A DNA stretch of 41,416 nucleotides from Burkholderiaceae bacterium. GTDB taxonomy: Bacteria; Pseudomonadota; Gammaproteobacteria; Burkholderiales; Burkholderiaceae. The DNA lies in contig CANFLR010000013.1 of assembly GCA_947447945.1 (NCBI GenBank), positions 1 to 41,416 on the forward strand, given 5' to 3'. Shown one piece after another: positions 34,373 through 41,416 of the stretch. The notes beneath the pieces were generated by a model. That model saw only the letters and a list, made by a program, of their open reading frames with translations, ran no database searches and had not been told where the DNA came from. Every line of letters starts with the position of its first letter. Position 1 is the first letter of the stretch. The position numbers were made by a program, and so were the translations under genes.

Positions 34373-35254
34373 CTATTTTCGCCAAAATTTTGCAACTTCT
34401 GTTTGGTCAACATTGGGACCTAGACGCTTGACCATGGTGCTCAGAATTTCTAAATCCCCGTCTAAGAGTGGATGCTCTGATTGAGTTTCTCTTGCAATGT
34501 CTGCGGCAATAGTTAAATCTTTTTCAAGCAAGCTGATAACCATTCCAGAATCATAAGTTCCCGTTAAGATCTTAGGAATAACTTTCTTAACAATGGGGTG
34601 ATTTCTACCTGTGCAAGTATCAATTAAGGATTTCGCCATCACCTGCTCATCCATACCAAATGTCTTGCCAATATTAATCGCTTCCACTACGTTCATCATT
34701 GCTGCTGCATTAATGTAATTTGTTAATGCCTTAAGAGCATGACCAGATCCAATCGGACCACAATGGGTCACTGACCTTCCAATAGCATTAAAAATTGGCT
34801 GACATTTCTCGATGAGACCAGGATCTCCGCCCACTAAAAAATCTAAACTGGCATCCTTGGCGAAGGCAACGCCCCCCATCACGGGCGCATCAATCATCAA
34901 GATATTGTGGGAGGCTAGTTCGGCACACGTTAATTGGGTATGCTTTGGATTGGATGTACTCATATCCACCAGGATGGATCCTGGCTGAATAAAAGACTGT
35001 AAATTAGTGGGGCCAAATAGAATGTCTCGAAGCACCTCTCCATTTGGAAGCATGCTGATAATAAATGGTGCAGAGCGCGCAAGTTTCTCTAAGTTGGCCT
35101 CATTTATTGCGCCAGCTTCTTGGGCTAATTTAATGTTATCAGCAGCGGCAATATCATAAACATGCACTTCAATTTTGGCCCTCAATAAACTCATAGCCAT
35201 TGGAAAGCCCATCTTTCCCAGACCAATAAATGCTACCGAAATATTTTTATTCAT
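34373..35254 (-). CDS. Beta-hydroxyacid dehydrogenase (HIBADH family), copy 2
   Basis: This 293-residue protein has GLGKMGFPMA (11-20), DAPVMGG (122-128) and catalytic Lys175 in GHALKALTNYINA with Asn179. It is closer to classical 3-hydroxyisobutyrate/tartronate-semialdehyde reductases than copy 1. The two convergent genes are diverged members of one family rather than a recent duplicate. An upstream gap of 153 bases separates it from the bicupin on the same strand. In sugar-acid pathways this family reduces the semialdehyde released by HpcH/HpaI aldolases; such an aldolase lies at 20165-20959. Confidence 0.88.
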   Translation of the reverse strand: MNKNISVAFIGLGKMGFPMAMSLLRAKIEVHVYDIAAADNIKLAQEAGAINEANLEKLARSAPFIISMLPNGEVLRDILFGPTNLQSFIQPGSILVDMSTSNPKHTQLTCAELASHNILMIDAPVMGGVAFAKDASLDFLVGGDPGLIEKCQPIFNAIGRSVTHCGPIGSGHALKALTNYINAAAMMNVVEAINIGKTFGMDEQVMAKSLIDTCTGRNHPIVKKVIPKILTGTYDSGMVISLLEKDLTIAADIARETQSEHPLLDGDLEILSTMVKRLGPNVDQTEVAKFWRK

Positions 35255-35282
35255 AAGTTATGAGCACAATTTAATCATTAAG

Positions 35283-35330
35283 AAATGAGCAGCTTGATTT
35301 GAGTCTAAAAATCTTCGGCGACTCATTTCA
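35283..35330. promoter_or_regulatory. Competing inverted repeats upstream of HIBADH copy 2
   Basis: GAAATGAG (35283-35290) can pair with CTCATTTC (35323-35330). TGAGTC (35301-35306) can instead pair with GACTCA (35321-35326), so two stems share one right arm. It lies in the 153-base gap between the bicupin and HIBADH copy 2. It could be an operator or an attenuator-like fold. There is no T-run, so it is not a plain terminator. Confidence 0.25.
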
Positions 35331-35407
35331 ATCAGGAAAGGAGACATCATCTAGATTTATAAAAACTAGACCAGTAAAGGCATTCTATTTATTCAGGAAG
35401 ATGATGC

Positions 35408-36247
35408 TTAATTCGCCTTATTATGAATGCGAGCTTGTTCGCGCTCTTCCTTACTCATGCCATCAATTTTAGCTTCTAGATATGGTGTCGAGCACACCAA
35501 AGCATAGCGGACAAAAGATGACTTGCTATCAAGCTTGTAAACTTCGCCACGCGGAACATGAATCACATCCCCAGGTTTAACGTTCTTTCTCTTGCTACCT
35601 ACTTTAGCTTCCATGGCTCCATGGATCACGTAGATGAAAACTTCATGTTGACTTGTAATCGTGGGCTCTTGATAGTTTTTTGGCATATCAATTAAACCAA
35701 AACCCATTCTCTCGCCTTCAACCCAATAAACCCTGCGAGCCGAAAATTGCGGTGCATCAAGAGCGTCTAGCATAGGGTAATAGCTATCATGAAGCCCATC
35801 AATGATGGCTTGCGAATCCCCAACAGGAGCCTTACGCTTACCGCCTTTATTGACTAAAGAATTAATTTCATCAACAGTAAAGGCCTTATCGGGGACCGCT
35901 TGATTGGCGTCCAATCCAACAACTGTCCAAGTTTTATCCTTAATGTATAGATAAGAAAGATCGCCGCTTTCCGTAGCCTTCATAGAATGGCGGGCATAAG
36001 CAGGAGCATGTACAAATGTACCTGGATTGACAACCCGCCGATCTCTGCCAACGATCGCATTAATCTGCCCTTGAGTTGGGAAAATAAGGAGTTCATTGGG
36101 GTGGTAATGTAACTCTGAACCCGTTCCAGCCAGTTTATTGACCTGACAGAAGTAAATGTATTCGCCTTCAATAACAGGGCCACGTGCGGAAGACAAGTCT
36201 GGTGTAAGTGCCTTGCTCTTGATATTCTCAAATCGATAAAACGGCAT
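35408..36247 (-). CDS. Bicupin protein of unknown function
   Basis: This 279-residue protein has two cupin domains. The first (about 30-105) has a metal-binding pattern GSELHYHPNE (His47, His49, Glu52). The second (about 175-255) carries SQHEVFIYVIHG and the closing strand PGDVIHVPRGE. Bicupins of this length include oxalate-, gentisate- and quercetin-type enzymes and metal-dependent decarboxylases; I cannot choose among them. It is divergent from a Bug receptor across 145 bases. A cupin and a second Bug gene follow that receptor, suggesting an organic-acid uptake and use module. Confidence 0.78.
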   Translation of the reverse strand: MPFYRFENIKSKALTPDLSSARGPVIEGEYIYFCQVNKLAGTGSELHYHPNELLIFPTQGQINAIVGRDRRVVNPGTFVHAPAYARHSMKATESGDLSYLYIKDKTWTVVGLDANQAVPDKAFTVDEINSLVNKGGKRKAPVGDSQAIIDGLHDSYYPMLDALDAPQFSARRVYWVEGERMGFGLIDMPKNYQEPTITSQHEVFIYVIHGAMEAKVGSKRKNVKPGDVIHVPRGEVYKLDSKSSFVRYALVCSTPYLEAKIDGMSKEEREQARIHNKAN

Positions 36248-36392
36248 ATATATTCAGATTCCTCTCTATTGCTGCTAATGTACTCATTCTAGTATTTTTA
36301 AATTTGATGTTGTACCATGAAGATTCAAGGTCGAATCTATCTTATGCTTATGTTTTGGGGTTGTAAACTCCATTCAATTCACGGGGAGTCCT

Positions 36393-37385
36393 GTGTTGAT
36401 TAAAAAAAGATTGGTTGAGGGTTTTTACTTATTGCTCCTCTTATCCCCCTGGGGAATGCTAGGCGATGCCTATGCCCAAAATTATCCAAACAGGCCAATT
36501 CATTTGGTTGTCTCCTTTGCACCTGGCGGTGCATCTGATTTAGTTGGCAGAGTATTGCAATCTAAATTAGGTGGATTTTTAGGTCAGCCTATCATCATTG
36601 ACAATAAACCAGGAGCCTCTGGCAATATTGGCTTAGATTATGTTGCCAAAGCCGCTCCGGATGGCTATACGGTTTACCTGGGAAATATTGGCGCACTCGC
36701 AATCAATCCATCGCTTTTTCAGAATCTCAAAATTAACCCTTTGCATGACTTCATCCCTATTACTGAAGTGGCTGATTTTCCGGGGGTGCTAACTGTTCCT
36801 CAGGGATTCCCACCTAACAACATATCAGAATTAACAACGCTATTAAAAGCCAATCCTGGGAAATTTAATTTCGCCTCACCAGGATCGGGAAGCGTCAATC
36901 GGTTGCAGGCTGAGAGATTCCTCAAATCAATCGACGCCTCTGCCGTTCAAATCGCCTACAAGGGGGGTGCTGGGGCTGCAGCGATCGGAATGGTTAGTGG
37001 CGAGACGCAGATGATGTTCGTTAACATCTCTTCCGTTCGAGAATTCATTCGCGCCGGAAAATTGAAGGGGCTTGCAATTACAACAACTAGTAGGGTGCCT
37101 GAATTTCCAAATATCCCAACCGTGGTTGAAGTGGGTTACCCAGAATTAGTGGGCGGCTCCTGGACAATGCTAGTAGTTCCTGCTGGCACTCCAAAAGCGA
37201 TTGTGAATAAGCTATATCAAGCAACAATGAAAACGTTGAGCCTACCCGAGATCAAAGAAAATTTTGAGAAACAGGGCGCTATCGTAGTAGCCAGCAAATC
37301 TCCTGAAGCTGCAAAAGAGTTCTTAAGCGCTGAAATTGAAAGGTGGGGCAAGGTTATCAAGGAAGTGGGGGCAAGCCCCGATTAA
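36393..37385 (+). CDS. Bug-type TTT substrate-binding protein next to cupin genes
   Basis: This 330-residue receptor has a signal peptide (MLIKKRLVEGFYLLLLLSP..., likely cleavage after AYA). NYPNRPIHLVVSFAPGGASDLVGR, DNKPGASGNIGLD and IAYKGGAGAAAIG follow. It closely resembles the Bug protein at 38118-39098 (APGGASD, IGMD/IGLD, GNIG motifs), so the two are probably paralogs. The start is GTG at 36393 or TTG at 36396, behind a GGGGAG ribosome site. It is divergent from the bicupin gene. Confidence 0.88.
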   Translation: MLIKKRLVEGFYLLLLLSPWGMLGDAYAQNYPNRPIHLVVSFAPGGASDLVGRVLQSKLGGFLGQPIIIDNKPGASGNIGLDYVAKAAPDGYTVYLGNIGALAINPSLFQNLKINPLHDFIPITEVADFPGVLTVPQGFPPNNISELTTLLKANPGKFNFASPGSGSVNRLQAERFLKSIDASAVQIAYKGGAGAAAIGMVSGETQMMFVNISSVREFIRAGKLKGLAITTTSRVPEFPNIPTVVEVGYPELVGGSWTMLVVPAGTPKAIVNKLYQATMKTLSLPEIKENFEKQGAIVVASKSPEAAKEFLSAEIERWGKVIKEVGASPD

Positions 37386-37416
37386 TTCTTGTCGATATTG
37401 ACAACTCTATTAATAC

Positions 37417-37483
37417 AGGAGGGGTAAATCTCATTTGAAGTTTTTTATTTGCTAACGTCATCGCTATATTCGGGTTAACCCCG
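37417..37483 (+). promoter_or_regulatory. Orphan ribosome-binding site and palindrome in Bug-cupin gap
   Basis: AGGAGGGG (37417-37424) is a near-perfect Shine-Dalgarno sequence, but the only start nearby is a TTG at 37435 that opens a six-codon frame. A perfect GGGTTAACCC palindrome follows at 37472-37481. The 211-base gap holds no larger gene. It may be a leader peptide, a decayed gene start or a regulatory site for the cupin gene. Confidence 0.3.
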
Positions 37484-37596
37484 TTACTTAAACCATTTTT
37501 AAACGCCATAATTTTGTAAAGAAAGTTTGATTTTATCGATCAATCCTTTTCTCCATATTTGCACCAACACGAATCTTCCGAGACTAAAACTCCACC

Positions 37597-38076
37597 ATGC
37601 CAAAACAAAAAACCAAGACCGCAGGCGCAATTGCAGCAGGCGATGGAAAGTACCATTTTCGTATTGCCAATTTAAAAAAGATCGCAGCAGGAACTGGGTA
37701 CTCAACTGCTGAGGGCGGTGTAGTTGAGGGTGCGCGCATGCTGGTAGGCTACATTCATAAGCCTCGCGGTACAGGCTCGCGTATGCATAGTCATAAAAAT
37801 GAACAATTCAACTTTGTACTCCAGGGTACGCTCCAAGGCTCAATTAATGGCAAAAAAGTTGTAGCTCCTGCGGGTACCCTACTTTACATACCTGCAAATG
37901 CACCCCATACGCTCGTTTCCAAGCCCGATGAGGATGTAATCTTTCTTGCACTAAAAGATCTTTCCCAAGGCATTATTGGTAAAGCAATTGACGGCACCAT
38001 GACTGGAGCGCACTATGAACCAGGATTCGAACCTAAACCTCGTCAGAAAGCAAAAAAAGTGAGTAAATCAAAATGA
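37597..38076 (+). CDS. Small single-domain cupin protein
   Basis: This 159-residue protein has one cupin barrel. Motif 1 has the pattern SRMHSHKNEQ (His64, His66, Glu69), and motif 2 includes PANAPHT (His104), giving a full metal-binding set. Both ends are lysine-rich (KQKTKTAG at the start, QKAKKVSKSK at the end), which is unusual for this fold. It lies between two paralogous Bug genes; the next one starts within 20-40 bases, so the two are likely co-transcribed. Its enzymatic or ligand-sensing role is unknown. Confidence 0.82.
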   Translation: MPKQKTKTAGAIAAGDGKYHFRIANLKKIAAGTGYSTAEGGVVEGARMLVGYIHKPRGTGSRMHSHKNEQFNFVLQGTLQGSINGKKVVAPAGTLLYIPANAPHTLVSKPDEDVIFLALKDLSQGIIGKAIDGTMTGAHYEPGFEPKPRQKAKKVSKSK

Positions 38077-38117
38077 GGTTTTGCTCATTGTGATTGATAC
38101 TTTTAAAGTTAAATAAG

Positions 38118-39098
38118 GTGAAGAGGCTTGTAATCACCACATCTATTGCAATGTTGCTCTTACTGAGTACTGCAATCAATGCCCAGCAGAATTATCCACA
38201 AAGACCAATTCGCCTAATAGTTCCATTTGCGCCAGGTGGCGCCTCAGATTTTACGGCGCGGATCATCTCGCAAGCGCTTTCTGAAGAGCTCAAGCAGAGC
38301 ATTGTCATTGACAATAAAGGAGGGGCTGCAGGCAATATTGGCATGGAAGCTGCCGCAAGAGCTGCGCCAGATGGTTACACACTTTTTTTTGGAAACATTG
38401 GCACTATGGCGATTAATCCAAGTGTTTTTGGTGCCACTTTAAAGATCAAACCAGAATATGATTTCATTGCCATCAGCAAAGTGGTTGATATTCCCTCAGT
38501 TTTAGTTATAAACCCAGGCATACAAAGCTCAACAGTAAGCGAATTCATTCATTACGCTAAAACACAAAAACGTGAACTCAATTTTGGATCGTCTGGTAGC
38601 GGAAGTCTTAATAGCCTGGAAATGATATCTCTCATAAAAGAGACTGGAATCAATATGACAGAGGTTCCCTATAAGAGTGGCGCAGGTCAATCGATGACCA
38701 ATCTTATCGGCGGTCAACTCGATGTGATGTTTGTGACCTTACCTTCTGCAATCGGATACATCAAATCTAACAAAATTAGAGCGCTCGCAGTCACATCCAG
38801 TAATCGCCTTGAGCAACTCCCAACCGTTCCCACCCTTGTTGAACAAGGCTACCCCTCAAGAGTGAGTTCTTCGTGGCAAGGTATTTTTGCGCCACGAGAG
38901 ACGCCTACTGAAATCATTAATAAGCTTTTCTCTGCGCTCAACAAAATTATGGCTCAAAAATCCGTCCAGGAAAAACTTTCTTCTGGCGGTGTCATTGCAG
39001 CAACAAGCCCTTCTCCTGAAGCATTTAGCGCCTATTTAAAAGCTGAAAGCACTCGCTGGGGGAAAGTAGTTCGTGAGATCAACGTTGAACTACCGTAA
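38118..39098 (+). CDS. Bug-type TTT substrate-binding protein after small cupin
   Basis: This receptor of about 326 residues begins at the GTG at 38118, which gives a standard signal peptide (MKRLVITTSIAMLLLLSTA..., cleavage after INA). A TTG at 38094 in the same frame would add eight residues. The mature protein has NYPQRPIRLIVPFAPGGASDFTAR, DNKGGAAGNIGME and VPYKSGAGQSM in the ligand loop. It shares several blocks with the Bug protein at 36393-37385. It lies behind the small cupin and is convergent, nine bases apart, with the D-2-hydroxyacid dehydrogenase. Confidence 0.86.
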   Translation: MKRLVITTSIAMLLLLSTAINAQQNYPQRPIRLIVPFAPGGASDFTARIISQALSEELKQSIVIDNKGGAAGNIGMEAAARAAPDGYTLFFGNIGTMAINPSVFGATLKIKPEYDFIAISKVVDIPSVLVINPGIQSSTVSEFIHYAKTQKRELNFGSSGSGSLNSLEMISLIKETGINMTEVPYKSGAGQSMTNLIGGQLDVMFVTLPSAIGYIKSNKIRALAVTSSNRLEQLPTVPTLVEQGYPSRVSSSWQGIFAPRETPTEIINKLFSALNKIMAQKSVQEKLSSGGVIAATSPSPEAFSAYLKAESTRWGKVVREINVELP

Positions 39099-39107
39099 TC
39101 GCTTACA

Positions 39108-40181
39108 TTAAGGTTTCACAATAATATCTGCTGGATCAAGTGGTAATCCTTGTTCGAAGCGCTGCATATTATTCATTGCATGCGCACCGATCTTGGCGAC
39201 AACCTCGGCAACACTGGCACCGGAATGCGGAGTAAGGATAACCTGATCTAACTGACGTAAAGGATGATCTTTTTCTAAGGGCTCGACACAAAAAGTATCC
39301 AAGCCTGCACCACGCAAACGCCCGTCCTGCAAAGCCTCTACAAGTGCAAGCTCATCTATAAGAGCCCCGCGTGCAGTATTAATTAAAATGGCAGAAGGCT
39401 TCATCTTGGCGAGAGCATCAGCATTGATCACATGCTTCGTTCTTGGATTCAGGGTTGTGTGCAGACTCAGAATATCGCTCTGCGCAAGCAAGGTATCGAG
39501 ATCAACTCGTGTTACACCAAGATCCCGTTCCATTTGGGCTTCAACGGGATGTCGGCTGTAATACAAAATGCGTACATCAAACCCAGCCAATCGTTTAGCA
39601 ACTGCTTGAGCAATATTGCCAAAGCCAAACAAGCCCACCGTCTTGCCTTCGAGTTGATTGCATGTCGTGCGCAATGTTGGCGTAATCCATTGACCTTCTA
39701 GTACCGAGTTATGCGCCAGCGGAAGTCTACGTAAGCTTGCTAACATGAGCATGATGGTGTGCTCAGCAACCGGTAGAGAGTTAGCACCATTGGTAATGGC
39801 CACCATAATGCCCTTTTCACGGGCTGCCTCTAGATCGATCTTCTCAACCCCAATTCCCCACTTCTGAATCATCTTGAGGTGCGGGGCATGCTCGATGAGA
39901 TCAGCATCGATGGTGACGGCTCCAACAAAAATATATTCAGCTGCTTCAACCATACGGAGATGTTCGGCGCGATCGTTGCTTTGCGCAAAAATGATCTCGA
40001 AACCATCAGGCACTTGGCTTTTTAAAACAGCAAGTGTTTCAGCAGCCATAAGCGATAAAAAGGCAATGCGGTGCATTTTATTGCTGGTCATAAGGGAAAT
40101 CTCGCGGTGGCGGCACAAGGGCTCTGGGAGAGGATGAAGGTCATGAGAACGCAGGCTATGGAAGAACGCCAAATTTAGCAT
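39108..40181 (-). CDS. D-2-hydroxyacid dehydrogenase
   Basis: This 357-residue NAD-dependent enzyme of the phosphoglycerate-dehydrogenase-like family has the cofactor motif GLFGFGNIA (183-191). The catalytic trio is Arg271 (INTARG), Glu300 (DTFCVEP) and His319 (TPHSGAS). It reduces 2-oxo acids or oxidises D-2-hydroxy acids. The ATG at 40181 has an AGGA site seven bases upstream, but the first 30 residues do not look like the family; ATGs at 40091 and 40076 fit the usual N-terminus better. It is divergent from the DgoD-like gene, fitting a sugar-acid or hydroxy-acid pathway. Confidence 0.85.
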   Translation of the reverse strand: MLNLAFFHSLRSHDLHPLPEPLCRHREISLMTSNKMHRIAFLSLMAAETLAVLKSQVPDGFEIIFAQSNDRAEHLRMVEAAEYIFVGAVTIDADLIEHAPHLKMIQKWGIGVEKIDLEAAREKGIMVAITNGANSLPVAEHTIMLMLASLRRLPLAHNSVLEGQWITPTLRTTCNQLEGKTVGLFGFGNIAQAVAKRLAGFDVRILYYSRHPVEAQMERDLGVTRVDLDTLLAQSDILSLHTTLNPRTKHVINADALAKMKPSAILINTARGALIDELALVEALQDGRLRGAGLDTFCVEPLEKDHPLRQLDQVILTPHSGASVAEVVAKIGAHAMNNMQRFEQGLPLDPADIIVKP

Positions 40182-40223
40182 AATTCATTCCTAAAAAGGT
40201 ATCATTTACTAGATTAAAAGAAG

Positions 40224-40268
40224 GGAATGCAGTTGGCGGTGACGCATCATTGTCAAAACGCCTATTCC
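40224..40268. promoter_or_regulatory. Nested inverted repeats upstream of the DgoD-like gene
   Basis: GGAAT/ATTCC, GGCG/CGCC and TGAC/GTCA are arranged concentrically, giving 13 possible base pairs with small internal loops. The structure ends 26 bases before the DgoD-like ATG. It could be an operator or a structured leader RNA. No T-run follows. Confidence 0.35.
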
Positions 40269-40294
40269 ACTGAATCAACTATGGAGATATTGTC

Positions 40295-41416
40295 ATGAAA
40301 ATTAAAAATATTGAGTGCCTCGTCGTTCACCCAGGCTGGAGAAAAAATCTCATTTTCGTTCGCATTGAGACCGATGATGGCATCGTTGGGTGGGGAGAAG
40401 CCTATAGTCAATATGACCGCGATCAAGCCATTGCCGCTCAAGTTGAATCATTAGGTCGTTATCTCATTGGCCGTAATCCATTTCACATTAAACACTTTGT
40501 ACAAATTGCATTTGATGATTATGCGCAGCGTCGCTCTTCACTAGAGTACTGGTGTGCAGTTTCTGGAATTGAACAGGCTTTGTGGGATATTGTTGGCAAG
40601 GCAAGCAATCAACCAGTGTACAACCTCTTGGGTGGACCCTGCCGCGAAAAAATTCGCGTGTATGCGAATGGCTGGAGTTACAAGATGCATAAGCCAGAAG
40701 ACTTCGCCAAAGCGGCAGAGGCAGTAGTCAAACAAGGCTTCACTGCTTTGAAATTTGATCCACTCCCACGGCCTTGGCGTACCTATATCCCCAAAGAACA
40801 TATTCGTCATGCAGTTGCTGTGATGGATGCAGTTCGCAAAGCAGTTGGGCCAGATGTAGATTTGCTGATTGATATTCATAGACGCCTAGCACCAGCCCAT
40901 GCCATTGAGCTTGCCAATGAGATAGCTGTTTTCAAACCGTATTGGTTTGAAGAGCCTTGCCAGGTCGAGAATCTCCAAGCATTAGCCGAAGTACGTGAAC
41001 GCAGTCCAATACCTGTCGTGAGTGGTGAAGCATTGTATGGACGCGCCGACTTCCGTCGCTTATTCCGTGAGCGTGCCGTTGACATCATTAATCCAGATGT
41101 TTCGAACTGTGGTGGCATTCTCGAGATGATGTATATCGCAGCAGCAGCAGAAGCAGAGATGATTGCGGTCTCACCACATAATTACAACTCAACCACCCTT
41201 TCGCTGTCGGCCACTATTCATGCTGCAGCCTGCATGCCCAATTTCACGATCACCGAGTATTTCTTGCCATATGAAGAATTTGGAACGGTCGTTACCAACA
41301 ATCCTCTGGTTCCCGTCAATGGCTACATTACATTACCTACTGGGCCTGGTTTGGGCATAGAGGTCAATGAAAAGGCAGTTCGGGCTAGACCATATCAACC
41401 TTATCCCGCTCGCAAC
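40295..41416 (+). CDS. DgoD-like sugar-acid dehydratase, enolase superfamily (3' end outside window)
   Basis: The frame is open from the ATG at 40295 (GGAG site upstream) to the window end, 374 codons without a stop. Metal ligands are Asp193 (LLIDIHRR), Glu220 (WFEEP) and Glu245 (SGEA). His195 in DIH and His295 in SPHNYN correspond to the catalytic histidine positions of D-galactonate dehydratase (DgoD) and related acid-sugar dehydratases. The C-terminal PTGPGLGIEVNE motif is near the usual end of the family, so few residues are missing. It probably dehydrates a sugar acid to its 2-keto-3-deoxy form. It is divergent from the D-2-hydroxyacid dehydrogenase. The exact sugar cannot be told. Confidence 0.87.
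   Translation, partial: MKIKNIECLVVHPGWRKNLIFVRIETDDGIVGWGEAYSQYDRDQAIAAQVESLGRYLIGRNPFHIKHFVQIAFDDYAQRRSSLEYWCAVSGIEQALWDIVGKASNQPVYNLLGGPCREKIRVYANGWSYKMHKPEDFAKAAEAVVKQGFTALKFDPLPRPWRTYIPKEHIRHAVAVMDAVRKAVGPDVDLLIDIHRRLAPAHAIELANEIAVFKPYWFEEPCQVENLQALAEVRERSPIPVVSGEALYGRADFRRLFRERAVDIINPDVSNCGGILEMMYIAAAAEAEMIAVSPHNYNSTTLSLSATIHAAACMPNFTITEYFLPYEEFGTVVTNNPLVPVNGYITLPTGPGLGIEVNEKAVRARPYQPYPARN

Noticed and set aside
37499-37712. Overlapping short frames on both strands at the cupin start
   Set aside because: They lie mostly inside the cupin gene in other frames and show no family features.
40541-41118. Antisense frames opposite the DgoD-like gene
   Set aside because: The plus-strand frame is open for 374 codons with complete catalytic residues; the antisense frames carry no motifs.
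1-41416. CRISPR array, prophage, insertion sequence or integron
   Set aside because: No regularly spaced repeats, transposase, integrase or phage structural genes were seen; the gene-dense catabolic layout explains the window.

Overview
The window looks like part of the chromosome of a moderately AT-rich betaproteobacterium of the Burkholderiaceae. Polynucleobacter is my best guess. It rests on base composition, the abundance of Bug-type (tripartite tricarboxylate transporter family) periplasmic binding proteins, and protein similarity recalled from memory; I could run no search. No rRNA, tRNA, IS element, phage gene or CRISPR array was seen, and no gene-free stretch exceeds 300 bases. Coding density is very high, with many 1-4 base overlaps or very short gaps that indicate operons.

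Region 1 (about 1-2250): the 5' part of a YdfG-like short-chain dehydrogenase leaves the window on the left. Next comes a GMC oxidoreductase gene that has lost its whole middle in frame, and then a TauE/SafE (TSUP) anion exporter whose start overlaps the stop of that remnant.

Region 2 (about 2250-19140) is the most coherent system: a C2-sulfonate catabolic island. On the minus strand a Bug receptor, an acylating aldehyde dehydrogenase (SauS type) and an acyl-CoA ligase (SauT type) form one operon. It is divergent from an IclR regulator, which is followed by a short phosphate acetyltransferase, the three subunits of a SoeABC-type membrane sulfite dehydrogenase, and a nitroreductase-like flavoprotein. 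A strong bidirectional terminator separates these from a convergent xsc (sulfoacetaldehyde acetyltransferase). The inferred route is sulfoacetate -> sulfoacetyl-CoA -> sulfoacetaldehyde -> acetyl phosphate + sulfite, then acetyl-CoA by Pta, with sulfite oxidised by SoeABC or exported by the TSUP protein. Divergent from xsc lies a CobS/CobT-like AAA+/VWA pair without CobN, followed by another Bug receptor. This is the least explained part of the island.

Region 3 (about 19140-30990) holds two divergent operons around a palindrome-rich promoter at 25330-25509. Leftward: a CobW-family (COG0523) GTPase, a binuclear-metal amidohydrolase, an SDR, a Gfo/Idh/MocA oxidoreductase, an HpcH/HpaI aldolase and a Bug receptor. 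Rightward: a Bug receptor, an enolase-superfamily (MLE type) enzyme, a TauD/TfdA dioxygenase, a GST with no canonical start, a Bug receptor and an SDR. Together they look like the uptake and breakdown of an unidentified organic acid. A LysR gene at 30968-31855 probably controls both, since an ATAG-N7-CTAT box occurs in its own promoter and in the shared promoter.

Region 4 (about 31960-41416): a GlcD-like FAD dehydrogenase, two convergent beta-hydroxyacid dehydrogenases, a bicupin, a Bug receptor, a small cupin, another Bug receptor, a D-2-hydroxyacid dehydrogenase and a DgoD-like acid-sugar dehydratase cut by the right edge. The theme is hydroxy acids and sugar acids. Seven Bug receptors occur in 34 kb with no TctA or TctB membrane subunit in view.
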